Below, one piece after another: positions 16,987 to 25,397 of a DNA stretch of 41,242 nt. The notes below the pieces were generated by a model. That model had not been told where the DNA came from, searched no databases, and was given only the letters and a program-made list of their open reading frames with translations. The DNA is from Cardiobacteriaceae bacterium (GTDB lineage Bacteria > Pseudomonadota > Gammaproteobacteria > Cardiobacteriales > Cardiobacteriaceae). The translations under genes were made by a program, and so were the position numbers. Location: positions 1 to 41,242 of the forward strand of contig JAUMXB010000020.1 of assembly GCA_030529365.1 (NCBI GenBank), read 5' to 3'. Numbering within the stretch: position 1 is the first letter of the stretch; every line of letters begins with the position of its first letter.

Positions 16987-18222
16987 TTACGGGGTTTCGC
17001 CGTCTTCCGTATAGCGTACCGCTTCGCCAGCGCTGCTGGCAAAGAGGTTTTCGCCATTGACGCCGCGTATCAGCCAGCCGTTCTCCACCGCTTCGCCATG
17101 AAACTCGCCTTCGCTGTCGGCAAATTCGTAGCGGTAGGTGGCGCTTTGGTAGTCGTCGGCATGGGCGGTTTCGCGGTAGTGGCCGCGTTTTTCTTGCAGC
17201 AGCTTGCCGCTTTCATCAAAGACGCGGTAGGCGATTTTCCAGTCGGGCGAGAGGTAGAGGCTGTGGCGTTTGCCGTCTTGCGCCTGGTGGTGGTATTCGC
17301 CGCCCAGCAGGATGTAGGCAAGCTCGATTTCCCGCTCCTGCAACTGGCCGTCCACAGCGTAGATGTTCATGTAGCTGGCGCTGCGGTGGGCGAAATGGTG
17401 GATGTCGTGTTGCAGGATGCCGCTGCTTTGCCAGTCGTTGTTGCGGATGGCGTTGAAGAGGTCGAGAATTTCCAGATCGTGGTTGGCGTTGATGATGCAG
17501 AGCACGGGGTTGCTGTCCTGGCCGATGTCGCTGATGTAGAGCAATTTTGCGGGCGCGGCAAGCCCCTGGACGGTGTGCTGGCGCTGCTTGATGAGGCTGG
17601 TATCGAGGTAATTGGAGAGGCCGGGAAAGCCGGGGTCGATGTCGATGATCACCTCGCCATTGTCCACGCGGGCGGTGATGCCGATGAAGCTGTCGGCCTG
17701 CGGCACGGGCGTGGCGAGGTCGGCGAGGGAGAGGTCGGTGGGGGTCAGGCCTTCCTGGATGTGGTCAATGACGATTTCGCGTCTGCCATCTTCGCTTGCC
17801 TGCGGGACGTAGTGCAGGGTTTCGCCGTCCGGCCTTTTGACGATGAGGAGGGTATTGAGCTGTTCCGGCTGGTTGATGCGCAGCAGCATGGATGCGCCTT
17901 TGGCGTGATGGAGCTCTTTGCCGATGCCGTCTTCTTTGTCGTAGTCGTAGTGGTGGACGCGGATGTCGATGTCGTCGCTCGCGGGGATGACGAGATAGAC
18001 TTCTTCGCCGCGATCGATATCGAAGGCGGTGACGTCTTCAAGGCCAGGATAATACTGGATAAAGCGCGGATAATCGGGGTCGGCGCGCAGGGCGGCGATG
18101 TCGGCATGGTTGCCGAGATAGGCGATGCCGACGATGTCTTCTTCCATCCATTCGTGAACGGTGCCGACGGCAAGCGCTTGTCCGGCAAGGAGCAGGGCGA
18201 TAAGGGCGGAGAGGCGTTTCAT
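16987..18222 (-). CDS. Uncharacterised exported protein A
   Basis: A 411-aa protein of unknown function. The N-terminus MKRLSALIALLLAGQALA is a Sec signal peptide with AQALA-type cleavage. The mature part is acidic and polar, with no membrane segment and a single cysteine (VLCIINANHDLE). It is rich in Asp, His and Tyr, and the C-terminal part has several short beta-strand-like stretches ending in ENGWLIRGVNGENLFA. I recognise no domain. The ATG at 18222 has AGGAA eight nt upstream; the open frame continues to 18495 but lacks a signal before this Met. It is last of three consecutive minus-strand genes for exported or membrane proteins (gaps 80 and 27 nt), so co-expression is likely. Confidence 0.72.
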   Translation of the reverse strand: MKRLSALIALLLAGQALAVGTVHEWMEEDIVGIAYLGNHADIAALRADPDYPRFIQYYPGLEDVTAFDIDRGEEVYLVIPASDDIDIRVHHYDYDKEDGIGKELHHAKGASMLLRINQPEQLNTLLIVKRPDGETLHYVPQASEDGRREIVIDHIQEGLTPTDLSLADLATPVPQADSFIGITARVDNGEVIIDIDPGFPGLSNYLDTSLIKQRQHTVQGLAAPAKLLYISDIGQDSNPVLCIINANHDLEILDLFNAIRNNDWQSSGILQHDIHHFAHRSASYMNIYAVDGQLQEREIELAYILLGGEYHHQAQDGKRHSLYLSPDWKIAYRVFDESGKLLQEKRGHYRETAHADDYQSATYRYEFADSEGEFHGEAVENGWLIRGVNGENLFASSAGEAVRYTEDGETP

Positions 18223-18302
18223 GGTTGTTTCCTGGATGATGAATATCAGTGACTTGCAGGACGTGTTCGGCAAGCCAGTTCGGCTGGCCTGCCGGAATCC
18301 GG

Positions 18303-19484
18303 TCAATTCGTGGGCATTTGTGCTGCAAAGGCCGTCATCAGTGCCTGGAAGCTGCGCTGCATGGAAAGCTTGCCTTCGCCAGCGCCGAAGCGATGTTTTT
18401 TCGGGAGGCCGGTGCCGGTTTGCGGTTTGCCGCCATCCTTGCGGATGTCGTGATAGACGACTTTGTCGCCGTCGAAATAGAGGCGGTATTCCCATTTGCC
18501 GGTGTCATCTTCGAGCTTCTGGAACCAGAACAGCAACCCGCCATCCTTGTCCGCCAGATATTCTTCGTAGGAAAGCGTGCCCATGCCTTCGTGGTGCACA
18601 TAGATGAGATAGGGCGAGTGCGCTTCTTCGGCAAAGAGATATTCGATTTTGCGCGTGGTTTCCGGGCTGGTGTGCCAGACGTTGCGGATATCGAGGAACA
18701 TGCGCGTGGCATCCTGTTCGGCGAGCTGCTTGCCGGCGCGGTAGGCCTGACCGATGGCATAGACGGCTTCCGGCTTGTCGCGCGGTTTGTCCTTGGTCTT
18801 GCCTTTGTCGTCTGCCTTGGCGGGGGCGGTTTTTTTCACGTCCGGTTTGCCTTTGTCTGCCGCTTTGGCAGCGGGTTTTTCCGCTTGCGGCAGGCTGGTG
18901 ACGGGCGTATCGGCGAAGCGTTCGCCATCCCAGGCGAGATAATGGGTGGCGCCGCCCGCGCCCTCGAATTGCTGCAAGACGAGATGCGTGCCGCTGCGCG
19001 GGAGATGGATGAAGTAATCCTCGTTGCGGAAAGCGTTGATCGTGCGGCTCATGCTTTCTTCGGGTTTCAGAACGGGTTCGGCGGCCTTGGGATCGAAATC
19101 GTAGAAATGGACGAGGTTTTTCATTTCATCGCCTTCCCAGCTGATGTCGTTCCAGGTGACGGCCATGCCGACCAGATAGTGGCCGTTGTTGCGTTTCCAG
19201 TAGGCAAATTCGCTCAAGTGCCCGCTGCCGCTTTCGCAGATGGCAAAGCCGTTCTTGCTGTCGATATGGACGTTTGCCTCCTCGCCTTCTCCGCCTTCGA
19301 GGCCGGGCAGGCAATGCGCGAGATCGTCAAAGGCCTGGGCAAGGGGCAGGGCGAAGGTGACGATATCCGGTTTGTCGCCCGGCTTGATGGGCACGGGCGT
19401 GCTCGCCCAGTCGGCGAGTGAGGCAGCCTGGGCAGTGCCCGCGAGGAGCAGGAAAAGCGCGGTATGACGAAAACGGGGGAACAT
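18303..19484 (-). CDS. Uncharacterised exported protein B
   Basis: A 393-aa protein of unknown function. The N-terminus MFPRFRHTALFLLLAGTAQA is a signal peptide. The mature protein has two domains separated by a Lys/Ala/Asp/Pro-rich linker of about 45 residues (roughly 200-245). The first contains two cysteines (AHCLPGLEGG and AICESGSG) that could form a disulfide. The second begins about AVYAIGQAYRAGKQLAEQDA and is rich in aromatic and acidic residues. AAGGAG lies ahead of the ATG at 19484. It is the middle gene of the exported-protein trio. Confidence 0.72.
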   Translation of the reverse strand: MFPRFRHTALFLLLAGTAQAASLADWASTPVPIKPGDKPDIVTFALPLAQAFDDLAHCLPGLEGGEGEEANVHIDSKNGFAICESGSGHLSEFAYWKRNNGHYLVGMAVTWNDISWEGDEMKNLVHFYDFDPKAAEPVLKPEESMSRTINAFRNEDYFIHLPRSGTHLVLQQFEGAGGATHYLAWDGERFADTPVTSLPQAEKPAAKAADKGKPDVKKTAPAKADDKGKTKDKPRDKPEAVYAIGQAYRAGKQLAEQDATRMFLDIRNVWHTSPETTRKIEYLFAEEAHSPYLIYVHHEGMGTLSYEEYLADKDGGLLFWFQKLEDDTGKWEYRLYFDGDKVVYHDIRKDGGKPQTGTGLPKKHRFGAGEGKLSMQRSFQALMTAFAAQMPTN

Positions 19485-19511
19485 GGGGAACTCCTTTGTA
19501 TGCTTTGAGAA

Positions 19512-19919
19512 TCAGGGGGACGGCGGATTTTTCCCGTCGCGGCGGGATGCGGGATTTTTCAGGATCAGGGGATGAAACCACCAGTACAGCGCAATCAGCG
19601 GCAGCATGCACAGGGCCAGCGCCAATAGAAAAAGGAAGATGGGCGTGAGCAGGATTTTTTTCAGCGCGCTGTCTGTGGTGGCGATGTCTTTTTTGAGATG
19701 GAGCAGGCTGGTGTAAACGGCGAGGCTGAAGAAGATGAGGAGAAGCAAAAGGACGATGAGGATGATGGTGTCGCCGAGCGTCCAGGGCGGCAGTTCGCTG
19801 GTATTGGTGGCCGTTTCTATCTGGGGGGAAGTCTGGGCACAAAGTGCGCCTGTATAAAGGGCAGACAATACCATGAGTCGCCGGAAGGTTTCGGTGATTG
19901 TTCGCACTTTTCCTCCCAT
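19512..19919 (-). CDS. Small uncharacterised membrane protein
   Basis: A 135-aa protein. An N-terminal hydrophobic stretch (about 14-28, ending LCAQ) looks like a signal peptide. Two further strong membrane segments lie at about 48-68 (TIILIVLLLLLIFFSLAVY) and 91-113, and the C-terminus is basic. No family was recognised. An alternative GTG start at 19907 overlaps a GGAGG site a little too closely; the ATG at 19919 has only a distant AGGA. It is first of the three-gene set, 27 nt before gene B, so it may anchor or help localise the two exported proteins; that is inference from position only. Confidence 0.62.
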   Translation of the reverse strand: MGGKVRTITETFRRLMVLSALYTGALCAQTSPQIETATNTSELPPWTLGDTIILIVLLLLLIFFSLAVYTSLLHLKKDIATTDSALKKILLTPIFLFLLALALCMLPLIALYWWFHPLILKNPASRRDGKNPPSP

Positions 19920-20048
19920 AGATTGAGAATTCCTGGCTCACAGTATATGCCTTTCAGGACGGCGAGGATACGAAGAAGCGGAGATTTTTCTCCTTTGTCT
20001 TCAATATAATGTGATGAGAAAATGGGATTTTATATAATGGCAAAATAT

Positions 20049-20127
20049 GGTGGTTTTTTCTCATCAACAAGCGCTTGTTGTGAGAAAAATTATCACAAGA
20101 AGCGCTTATAATTGGGAAATTTTACCA
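20049..20127. repeat. Intergenic palindromic array element, copy 4 (no tail)
   Basis: AAGCGCTT lies at 20069-20076 and 20100-20107. The 15-bp boxes start at 20049, 20081 and 20113 (the third is TGGGAAATTTTACCA). A further box-like TGAGAAAATGGGATT at 20015 may be a decayed fourth unit, but it is 2 bp out of phase. The last box ends one base before the TAG stop (20129-20131) of the AraC-family gene. Confidence 0.9.
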
Positions 20128-20128
20128 T

Positions 20129-21043
20129 CTACCCCGCGGTGATGGCGGTGCAGAAGCTGACGTCGGCGTGACCGCTTTGCGCGTCATAATGGTGATAGTG
20201 TTCGAAGCAGGGGCGGGTGTCGTCGATGGCAAGACCGGCGGCGAGAACAGCAACAACCGCTTCTTCCCAATAAAGGCGGTATTGCGCGGGATCGGTGACG
20301 GTGCGGCGCAAAATGGCATAACTGCCGCCGGGCAGGGCGCGTTTTTCGATGCGGCCGTGCACCGGTGCGTCCTCGGGTACAGTGAGGCAAATATCGGTGC
20401 GGCATTGTGCGGCAGGCGTGGTTTCCGGATTGTCGAGATAAATGAAGAGACACTCGCCATTGGCAAGATTGTGCGCACTTGCCCATTGATAAAGGATGTT
20501 GGTCGCTTCTTCGTAGCCTTCGCCGTAAGGGCCGGTAACGCGAATGTAGGCGACGGTGCAGGCTGGCAGTTTTTCGGTTTTCATGGTGTGCTCCTGTCGT
20601 TGCGGGGAGCTTTTAGTGTCGGCGGTAGGGGGATTTCGTGCGTGTCCCGTTTTGTGGAGAAGGTGTCCGATTTTGCTCTGTTGCATGGTGGTGGCGATGC
20701 TTTCCACGCTGTCGCAATGGCGCAACTGGCTGGGCGGAAAGCCGAAATGGCGGCGGAAGGCCTTGGCAAGTGCCTGCGAGGAGGCAAAGCCGTGTTCAAG
20801 GGCAAGCGCGGTGATGCTTGCGTGATCGTCGTAAAAGAGCTTGCGCGCCACGGCTTCAAGACGCAGGCGGCGCAGGTGTGCGGCATAGGTTTCGCCCGTG
20901 TGCTCGCGGAAAAGGCGATGAAAATGCCAGGGCGAGAGCGCTATGCGTCGTGCGGCTTCGGCAAGCGTGGGCGGATTGGCATAGTGCGTTTCCAGATAGC
21001 GGATGAGCGGGCGCAGCCGCTGGCTGTGGTCGGTGGTCATCAT
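20129..21043 (-). CDS. AraC-family regulator with GyrI-like effector domain
   Basis: A 304-aa transcription factor. The N-terminal AraC/XylS DNA-binding domain has two helix-turn-helices (LAEAARRIALSPWHFHRLFREHTG and ITALALEHGFASSQALAKAFRRHFG, about residues 20-110). A polar linker follows, then a C-terminal GyrI/SbmC-like domain from about residue 150 (CTVAYIRVTGPYGEGYEEATNILYQWA). The order matches Rob and many drug-sensing activators, suggesting response to a hydrophobic small molecule. The start at 21043 has GGGAG upstream; the adjacent ATG (21040) is equally possible. The next gene upstream is the DUF455 gene, 39 nt away on the same strand; the two may be cotranscribed. Confidence 0.87.
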   Translation of the reverse strand: MMTTDHSQRLRPLIRYLETHYANPPTLAEAARRIALSPWHFHRLFREHTGETYAAHLRRLRLEAVARKLFYDDHASITALALEHGFASSQALAKAFRRHFGFPPSQLRHCDSVESIATTMQQSKIGHLLHKTGHARNPPTADTKSSPQRQEHTMKTEKLPACTVAYIRVTGPYGEGYEEATNILYQWASAHNLANGECLFIYLDNPETTPAAQCRTDICLTVPEDAPVHGRIEKRALPGGSYAILRRTVTDPAQYRLYWEEAVVAVLAAGLAIDDTRPCFEHYHHYDAQSGHADVSFCTAITAG

Positions 21044-21082
21044 TGCGCTCCCAGGTTGCAGCACTTTATGAAGATAGGAAGC

Positions 21083-21886
21083 TCATTCCGCGAGTTCTTC
21101 CAAAAGCGCGAGTTCGAGGTCGTCGAATCCGGCTTGCAGACGGGCTTCGACGTTGAACGGCCCTTTGATGGTGGCTTTCAAATAGCTGGAGAGGAGTTCG
21201 GCGAAGGTTTCGCGGTAGGGGAGGCCGCGCTCGGCGCAGCAGTGCTTGAACCAGTGCGAGCCGATGGCAACATGCCCCTGTTCGTCGCGGTAGATGATGT
21301 CGAGGAGGCGCGCGGTATGCGCTTCGCCGTGCTGGCGGAGTTTTTTCTGGATCAAGGGGGTGACGTCCAGTCCGCGCGCTTCCATGACGCGCGGGACGAG
21401 CGCCATGCGCACCATGACGTCGTGCTCGGTATCGACGCAGGCTTGCCACAGGCCGCCGTGCGCGGGGAAGGCGCCGTAATGGCTGCCGAGCTGTTCGAGG
21501 CGTTCGGTGATGAGGGTGAAATGGTAGGCTTCTTCCTTGGCGACGCGGATCCAGTCGCGATAGAAGTCTTCGGGCATGTGCTGGAAGCGGTAGGCGGCGT
21601 CGAGGGAGAGGTTGATGGCGTTGAATTCTATGTGGGCGATGGCGTGGAGCATGGCGCAGATGCCTTCGGTGGTGCCGAGGCGGCGGCTGGGGACGTCTTT
21701 GGGGGCGACGAGTTCGGGCGTGGCCGGGCGTCCGGCATCGGGGACGGTGAGGATTTCCGTGGGTTCGCGATGGTAGAGGCCGTCGCGCAGGCCGTAGTAG
21801 ATGGCGTAGGTTTGCTGGATTTTGCGCGCGGGGTCGGTTTCCATGAGGGCGCGGTAGAGGGCGGGATAGAGGTTGTCGCTGTGCAT
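21083..21886 (-). CDS. DUF455 ferritin-like protein
   Basis: A 267-aa protein of the DUF455 family, which is related in fold to ferritin-like di-iron proteins and to MiaE. Helical segments carry the expected carboxylate/histidine pairs: AHIEFNAINLSLDAAYRF, VAKEEAYHFTLITERLEQLGSHYG, and IIYRDEQGHVAIGSHWFKHCC. The cellular role is not established. The start at 21886 (MHSDNLYPALYRAL) fits the family better than the ATG at 21922. It is divergent from cmoM, with repeat copy 5 in between. Confidence 0.82.
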   Translation of the reverse strand: MHSDNLYPALYRALMETDPARKIQQTYAIYYGLRDGLYHREPTEILTVPDAGRPATPELVAPKDVPSRRLGTTEGICAMLHAIAHIEFNAINLSLDAAYRFQHMPEDFYRDWIRVAKEEAYHFTLITERLEQLGSHYGAFPAHGGLWQACVDTEHDVMVRMALVPRVMEARGLDVTPLIQKKLRQHGEAHTARLLDIIYRDEQGHVAIGSHWFKHCCAERGLPYRETFAELLSSYLKATIKGPFNVEARLQAGFDDLELALLEELAE

Positions 21887-21965
21887 GGCGTTGTCCGGGG
21901 AAAAGTGGCATTGTAGCGCCATGCGTGCGCGGAAGGCGGGTTGGTACGTTTGGGGAAAAGGGATA

Positions 21966-22050
21966 TGAGAAATTTTCTCATCAATAAGCGCTTGAAATGA
22001 GAAATTTTCGCATAATAAGCGCTTATTGATGGTAAAAAATAACTATTTTT
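21966..22050. repeat. Intergenic palindromic array element, copy 5
   Basis: The 15-bp boxes start at 21966, 21998 and 22030. AAGCGCTT lies at 21986-21993 and 22017-22024. The arms CATCAATAAGCGCTT and AAGCGCTTATTGATG are perfect complements over 15 bp, so a transcript could fold into a long hairpin centred on the middle box. The tail GGTAAAAAATAACTATTTTT ends at 22050, nine nt before the cmoM start codon. This copy is the best example of the whole-element palindrome. Confidence 0.94.
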
Positions 22051-22059
22051 AGTGTTTTT

Positions 22060-22872
22060 ATGGTTGACAATTATTTTGACCGCATTGGCGGCCATTTTTT
22101 GAAGAATATTTATGCGACGGCCAAGGGGCGCATCCGGCTGGCCGTGTTGCAGCGCGATTTGGCGCCGCTGCTGGATGGCGAGGCTTTGCGGATTCTCGAT
22201 GTGGGCGGCGGCGCGGGGCAGATGGCGCTGTGGTATGCCAGCCTGGGCCATGAGGTGGTGGTGGTTGACCGCGCGGAAAGTCTGCTTGATGAGGGGCGGC
22301 GGGCAGCCGATGCGCTGGGGTTGGCGGAGAAGGTGCGTTTCGTGGCCGGTGATGCGTTTGCGTTGCAGGATGTGCTCGCGGAGGCGCGTTTCGATATGGT
22401 GTGCTGCCATGCGGTGCTGGAGTGGGTGGCGGATGGCGAGGGTTTGCTGGCGGCCTGTGCGGCGCGGGTCAGGCAGGATGGCTGGCTGTCGCTGATGTTT
22501 TATAACCGCCAGGCGCTGGTGTTCGCCCAGCATGTGTTCGGCAATTTCGCGTATTTGGACAGGGATTTGCAGGCGTATCGCAAGACGGCGAAGCTGACGC
22601 CGGATTTCCCGCGCACGCCCGATGAGGTGGCCGCATGGCTGGATGGTCTGGGTTTGGCGCGCGGACGACGTTCTGCCGTGCGCTGTTTTTATGATTACAT
22701 GAAGCCGCATGATCGCGCGCGGCATGTGGTGGAGGAGCTGGTGGCGCGGGAGCTGGCGCTTTCCGCTGAAGAAGCGTATCTACCGGTTGCGCGCTATGTG
22801 CATGAATTGCGGCAGTTACGCGGCGGTACGCAGGCCGTCGAGCAGGCGGAGGAAGCGCTCGGTGGCCGGTGA
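22060..22872 (+). CDS. cmoM: tRNA 5-carboxymethoxyuridine methyltransferase CmoM
   Basis: A 270-aa SAM-dependent methyltransferase that methylates cmo5U at tRNA wobble position 34. It matches E. coli CmoM (formerly SmtA) along its length: F-D-x-I near the start, the SAM motif LDVGGGAGQMALWYASLGHEV, then CHAVLEWVAD, LSLMFYNRQAL, GNFAYLDRDLQ and PDFPRTPDEVAAWLDG. The start at 22060 matches the family N-terminus but has no clear Shine-Dalgarno; the tail of repeat copy 5 sits where one would be. The 3' end overlaps the convergent LysR gene by 57 bp. Confidence 0.92.
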   Translation: MVDNYFDRIGGHFLKNIYATAKGRIRLAVLQRDLAPLLDGEALRILDVGGGAGQMALWYASLGHEVVVVDRAESLLDEGRRAADALGLAEKVRFVAGDAFALQDVLAEARFDMVCCHAVLEWVADGEGLLAACAARVRQDGWLSLMFYNRQALVFAQHVFGNFAYLDRDLQAYRKTAKLTPDFPRTPDEVAAWLDGLGLARGRRSAVRCFYDYMKPHDRARHVVEELVARELALSAEEAYLPVARYVHELRQLRGGTQAVEQAEEALGGR

Positions 22873-23712
22873 CAGCAGTTTGTCTTTGTGATGGATGTAG
22901 CTGATGCCGCGCTTGAAGGTGAAGTTTTCCAGCCGGATTTCCACCAGTTGCCCACTTTCCAGTTCGTTTTTGACGGCCAGGCGCGAGATGATGGAGATGC
23001 CGAGGTTGTTCATCACGCATTGCTTGATGCCTTCCAGTGTGTTGATTTCCATGGTGGAAAGCTGCGAGCAGACGAGTTCACCGAGATTGTGGGTCAGGAA
23101 TTTGCGGGTTTCGGAATGGCTGGGCTTGATGAGGAAGGTTTCGCGCAGGATGTCGCGAATCTGGCATTGCGGACGGGCGGCAAGGGGATTTTTCGGCGAG
23201 ACGACGAGCACGGATTCGTCAGGGAAGAAGGTGCGGGAGTGGTAGTGGCGAGGATCGAAGTCGATGCGGTCGGACATGACAAGAATATCTACTTCGCGGT
23301 TCTCCAGGGCGCGGATGAGTTGCCGGGAATTTTGTATGCTCAGGGAAAGTTCCACGCCGGGTGAGTTCTTCCGGTATTCGGCAATGAGTTGCGGCAGGAG
23401 ATAGACGCCGGAAAAGTGGCTGGCGCCAATGCAAATTTTGCCGCAGTCGGGATCGCCGTAGCGGTGGATATGTTCACGCGCCGTGCTGTTCAGGCGCAGG
23501 ATTTCCTCGGCGTACTGACGGAAGATTTTGCCCTGCTCGGTCAGGCGCAGGCGGTTGCCGCTGCGCTCGAACAGCACGGCGGCGAGCGAGGTTTCCAGCT
23601 TTTTGATCTTGATGCTTACGGATGGCTGCGAGCAAAAGAGCTTTTCCGCCGTTTCTGTGACGTTCAGGCAATCGGCAAGTACCAGGAACGTTTTGAGTTG
23701 GTTGAGATTCAT
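22816..23712 (-). CDS. LysR-family transcriptional regulator
   Basis: A 298-aa LysR-type regulator. The N-terminal winged HTH is MNLNQLKTFLVLADCLNVTETAEKLFCSQPSVSIKIKKLE, and a substrate-binding domain starts about residue 90 (GKICIGASHFSGVYLLPQLI). It is divergent from the DASS transporter gene across a 202-bp region containing an inverted repeat and a promoter, so it probably controls that gene in response to the transported anion. The start at 23712 follows the family pattern (MNLNQLKTF); upstream Met codons at 23742 and 23787 lack support. Its last 57 bp overlap cmoM. Confidence 0.88.
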   Translation of the reverse strand: MNLNQLKTFLVLADCLNVTETAEKLFCSQPSVSIKIKKLETSLAAVLFERSGNRLRLTEQGKIFRQYAEEILRLNSTAREHIHRYGDPDCGKICIGASHFSGVYLLPQLIAEYRKNSPGVELSLSIQNSRQLIRALENREVDILVMSDRIDFDPRHYHSRTFFPDESVLVVSPKNPLAARPQCQIRDILRETFLIKPSHSETRKFLTHNLGELVCSQLSTMEINTLEGIKQCVMNNLGISIISRLAVKNELESGQLVEIRLENFTFKRGISYIHHKDKLLSPATERFLRLLDGLRTAA

Positions 23713-23806
23713 GAAAAACCGGGATGCGCAAGACTTGCGCATCCTAGCACCGCGACTTTCCGGGAGAAAGCGCCGCTGGCAAATCACTCTTATAAAGTAT
23801 GTTTAT

Positions 23807-23856
23807 GACTCTCATTTCATAATGCAATTAGTTTTATGAAAAAGAGTCCATATAAT
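23807..23856 (+). promoter_or_regulatory. Divergent promoter/LysR-type operator
   Basis: A dyad has inner arms TTCATAA / TTATGAA (23815-23839) and outer arms GACTCT (23807-23812) and AGAGTC (23843-23848), a typical T-N11-A LysR site layout. A -10 hexamer TATAAT lies at 23851-23856 with TTAGTT 17 bp upstream (23828-23833), so the operator overlaps the transporter promoter. Regulator binding and the ligand are inferred. Confidence 0.6.
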
Positions 23857-23914
23857 GGCAAGGTAAAGTACACTTTTAACCGCTTTACGGCTTTTTTATC
23901 AAAAGGAGATGAAT

Positions 23915-25387
23915 ATGATTGATGCCGCATCCGCACCGCCAGCCAAGGCGAACAATGGCAACGACGGGTTTTTGAAACGGTTTGGCATACCGATTGCGCT
24001 CACGGTATTGCTGGTTCTGATGTTCATGCCGACACCGGAAGGACTTACGGAACAAGGCCAAAAGGCCATTGCCATTTTCGCGGCAGCCCTGACCCTCTGG
24101 GTATGCGGCTCAATTCCGATTTATCTCACTTCCATACTGGTGATTATCCTGCTGCCGCTGACCAAGGCTGTTGAAAAGGAAAAAGAAGTTTTCGCGATGC
24201 TGGGTAACGACGTGATCTGGCTGATGGTGTCGGCATTCGTGCTGACATCGGCGATGATCAAGTCGGATATTGCACGGCGCATGGCGTTGTGGATGATTAC
24301 CCACTTTGGACAGACGCCGAAAAAGGCGCTGTTCGTGTTGATTGTGATCAACTTTGTGCTGGTATTCTTTGTGCCGTCAACCACGGCGCGCGCCACGTTG
24401 ATGGTGCCGATTTGTTTGATCCTGCTTGATATTTATCGTGCACCACCGGGTGAGAGCAATTTCGGCAAGCTGATGATGCTGCAAGGCGTGCAGGCCGATG
24501 CGCTCGCGACTTCCGGCGTGATGACAGGTACGGCAGCCAACGTGATTGCCGTGGGCTTCATCAATGATCTCGCCGGTGGCGACATTGGCTATATGGATTG
24601 GCTGGTAGCGTCTTTCCCGCTCGCTTTCCTCAGCATGATTCTTACTTTCTTCGTTGGCTTCAAGCTCTTTTCCATGAAGAAGGAAGGGCGCTTTACCGAA
24701 GCGCACGGCCGCATGCGCGAAGAATATCAAAAGCTTGGTCGCTTCAGTCTTGATGAGAAAAAGGCGCTGTTCATCTTCCTGCTCGCCGTGACTTTGTGGG
24801 CAACCGAGGATTATCACAAGGCCATGTTCGGCTTCAAGATCAGCGTCTATATGACAGCCCTGATTGCCGCCACCCTGTGCCTCATGCCGAAGATTGGCCT
24901 GCTCAACTGGTCGGAAGCGAAAATCAAATGGGATCTGATGATTTTTGCCGCCGGCGCGTATGCTGCGGGCACCACGCTGGAAAAAACCAAGGGCGCAGAG
25001 TGGATGATGGACAAGCTGGTGAAAGGGCTTGGCATCGAGAACATGAGCCACACCATGGTGTACGTCGTGGTCATTTTCGTCACCATGTACAGCCACCTGG
25101 TATTCACCAGCAAAACCGTGCGCACCACCATTCTCATCCCGGCCATCATTGCCCTTGCGCAATCTCTGGGCATGAACCCGGTGACGCTGGCACTCGCTGC
25201 TGCCTTCACCCTGACCTACACCATCACGCTGCCGCCGCATTCGAAAGTGAACGCGCTGTACTTCTCAACCGGCTACTTCAGCGTGACCGACCAGATGAAA
25301 TATGGCCTGATTACCTGTTTCATCGGTGCCGTAGTGCTTTCCATCGGTGTCTTCACCTGGTTCCAGGTGCTGGGTTACACCCTGTAA
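23915..25387 (+). CDS. DASS (SLC13) family anion:sodium symporter/antiporter
   Basis: A 490-aa polytopic inner-membrane protein of the divalent anion:Na+ symporter family (di- and tricarboxylates, sulfate). About 11-13 hydrophobic segments are visible. The two re-entrant substrate-site regions appear as FVPSTTARATLMVPI and TSKTVRTTILIPAII, each followed by a TGT/TLPPHSK-type loop. These differ from the SNT motifs of VcINDY dicarboxylate carriers, so I do not assign a substrate. Of two close ATGs (23909, 23915) the second has proper spacing from AGGAG. The next gene begins 10 nt after the stop, so the two form an operon. Confidence 0.87.
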   Translation: MIDAASAPPAKANNGNDGFLKRFGIPIALTVLLVLMFMPTPEGLTEQGQKAIAIFAAALTLWVCGSIPIYLTSILVIILLPLTKAVEKEKEVFAMLGNDVIWLMVSAFVLTSAMIKSDIARRMALWMITHFGQTPKKALFVLIVINFVLVFFVPSTTARATLMVPICLILLDIYRAPPGESNFGKLMMLQGVQADALATSGVMTGTAANVIAVGFINDLAGGDIGYMDWLVASFPLAFLSMILTFFVGFKLFSMKKEGRFTEAHGRMREEYQKLGRFSLDEKKALFIFLLAVTLWATEDYHKAMFGFKISVYMTALIAATLCLMPKIGLLNWSEAKIKWDLMIFAAGAYAAGTTLEKTKGAEWMMDKLVKGLGIENMSHTMVYVVVIFVTMYSHLVFTSKTVRTTILIPAIIALAQSLGMNPVTLALAAAFTLTYTITLPPHSKVNALYFSTGYFSVTDQMKYGLITCFIGAVVLSIGVFTWFQVLGYTL

Positions 25388-25397
25388 GGGGGAGCTT

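Noticed and set aside
22029-22050. Repeat tail as a sigma-70 promoter
   Set aside because: TACTAT-like hexamers occur in the tail of only some copies and no -35 hexamer sits at a consistent distance.
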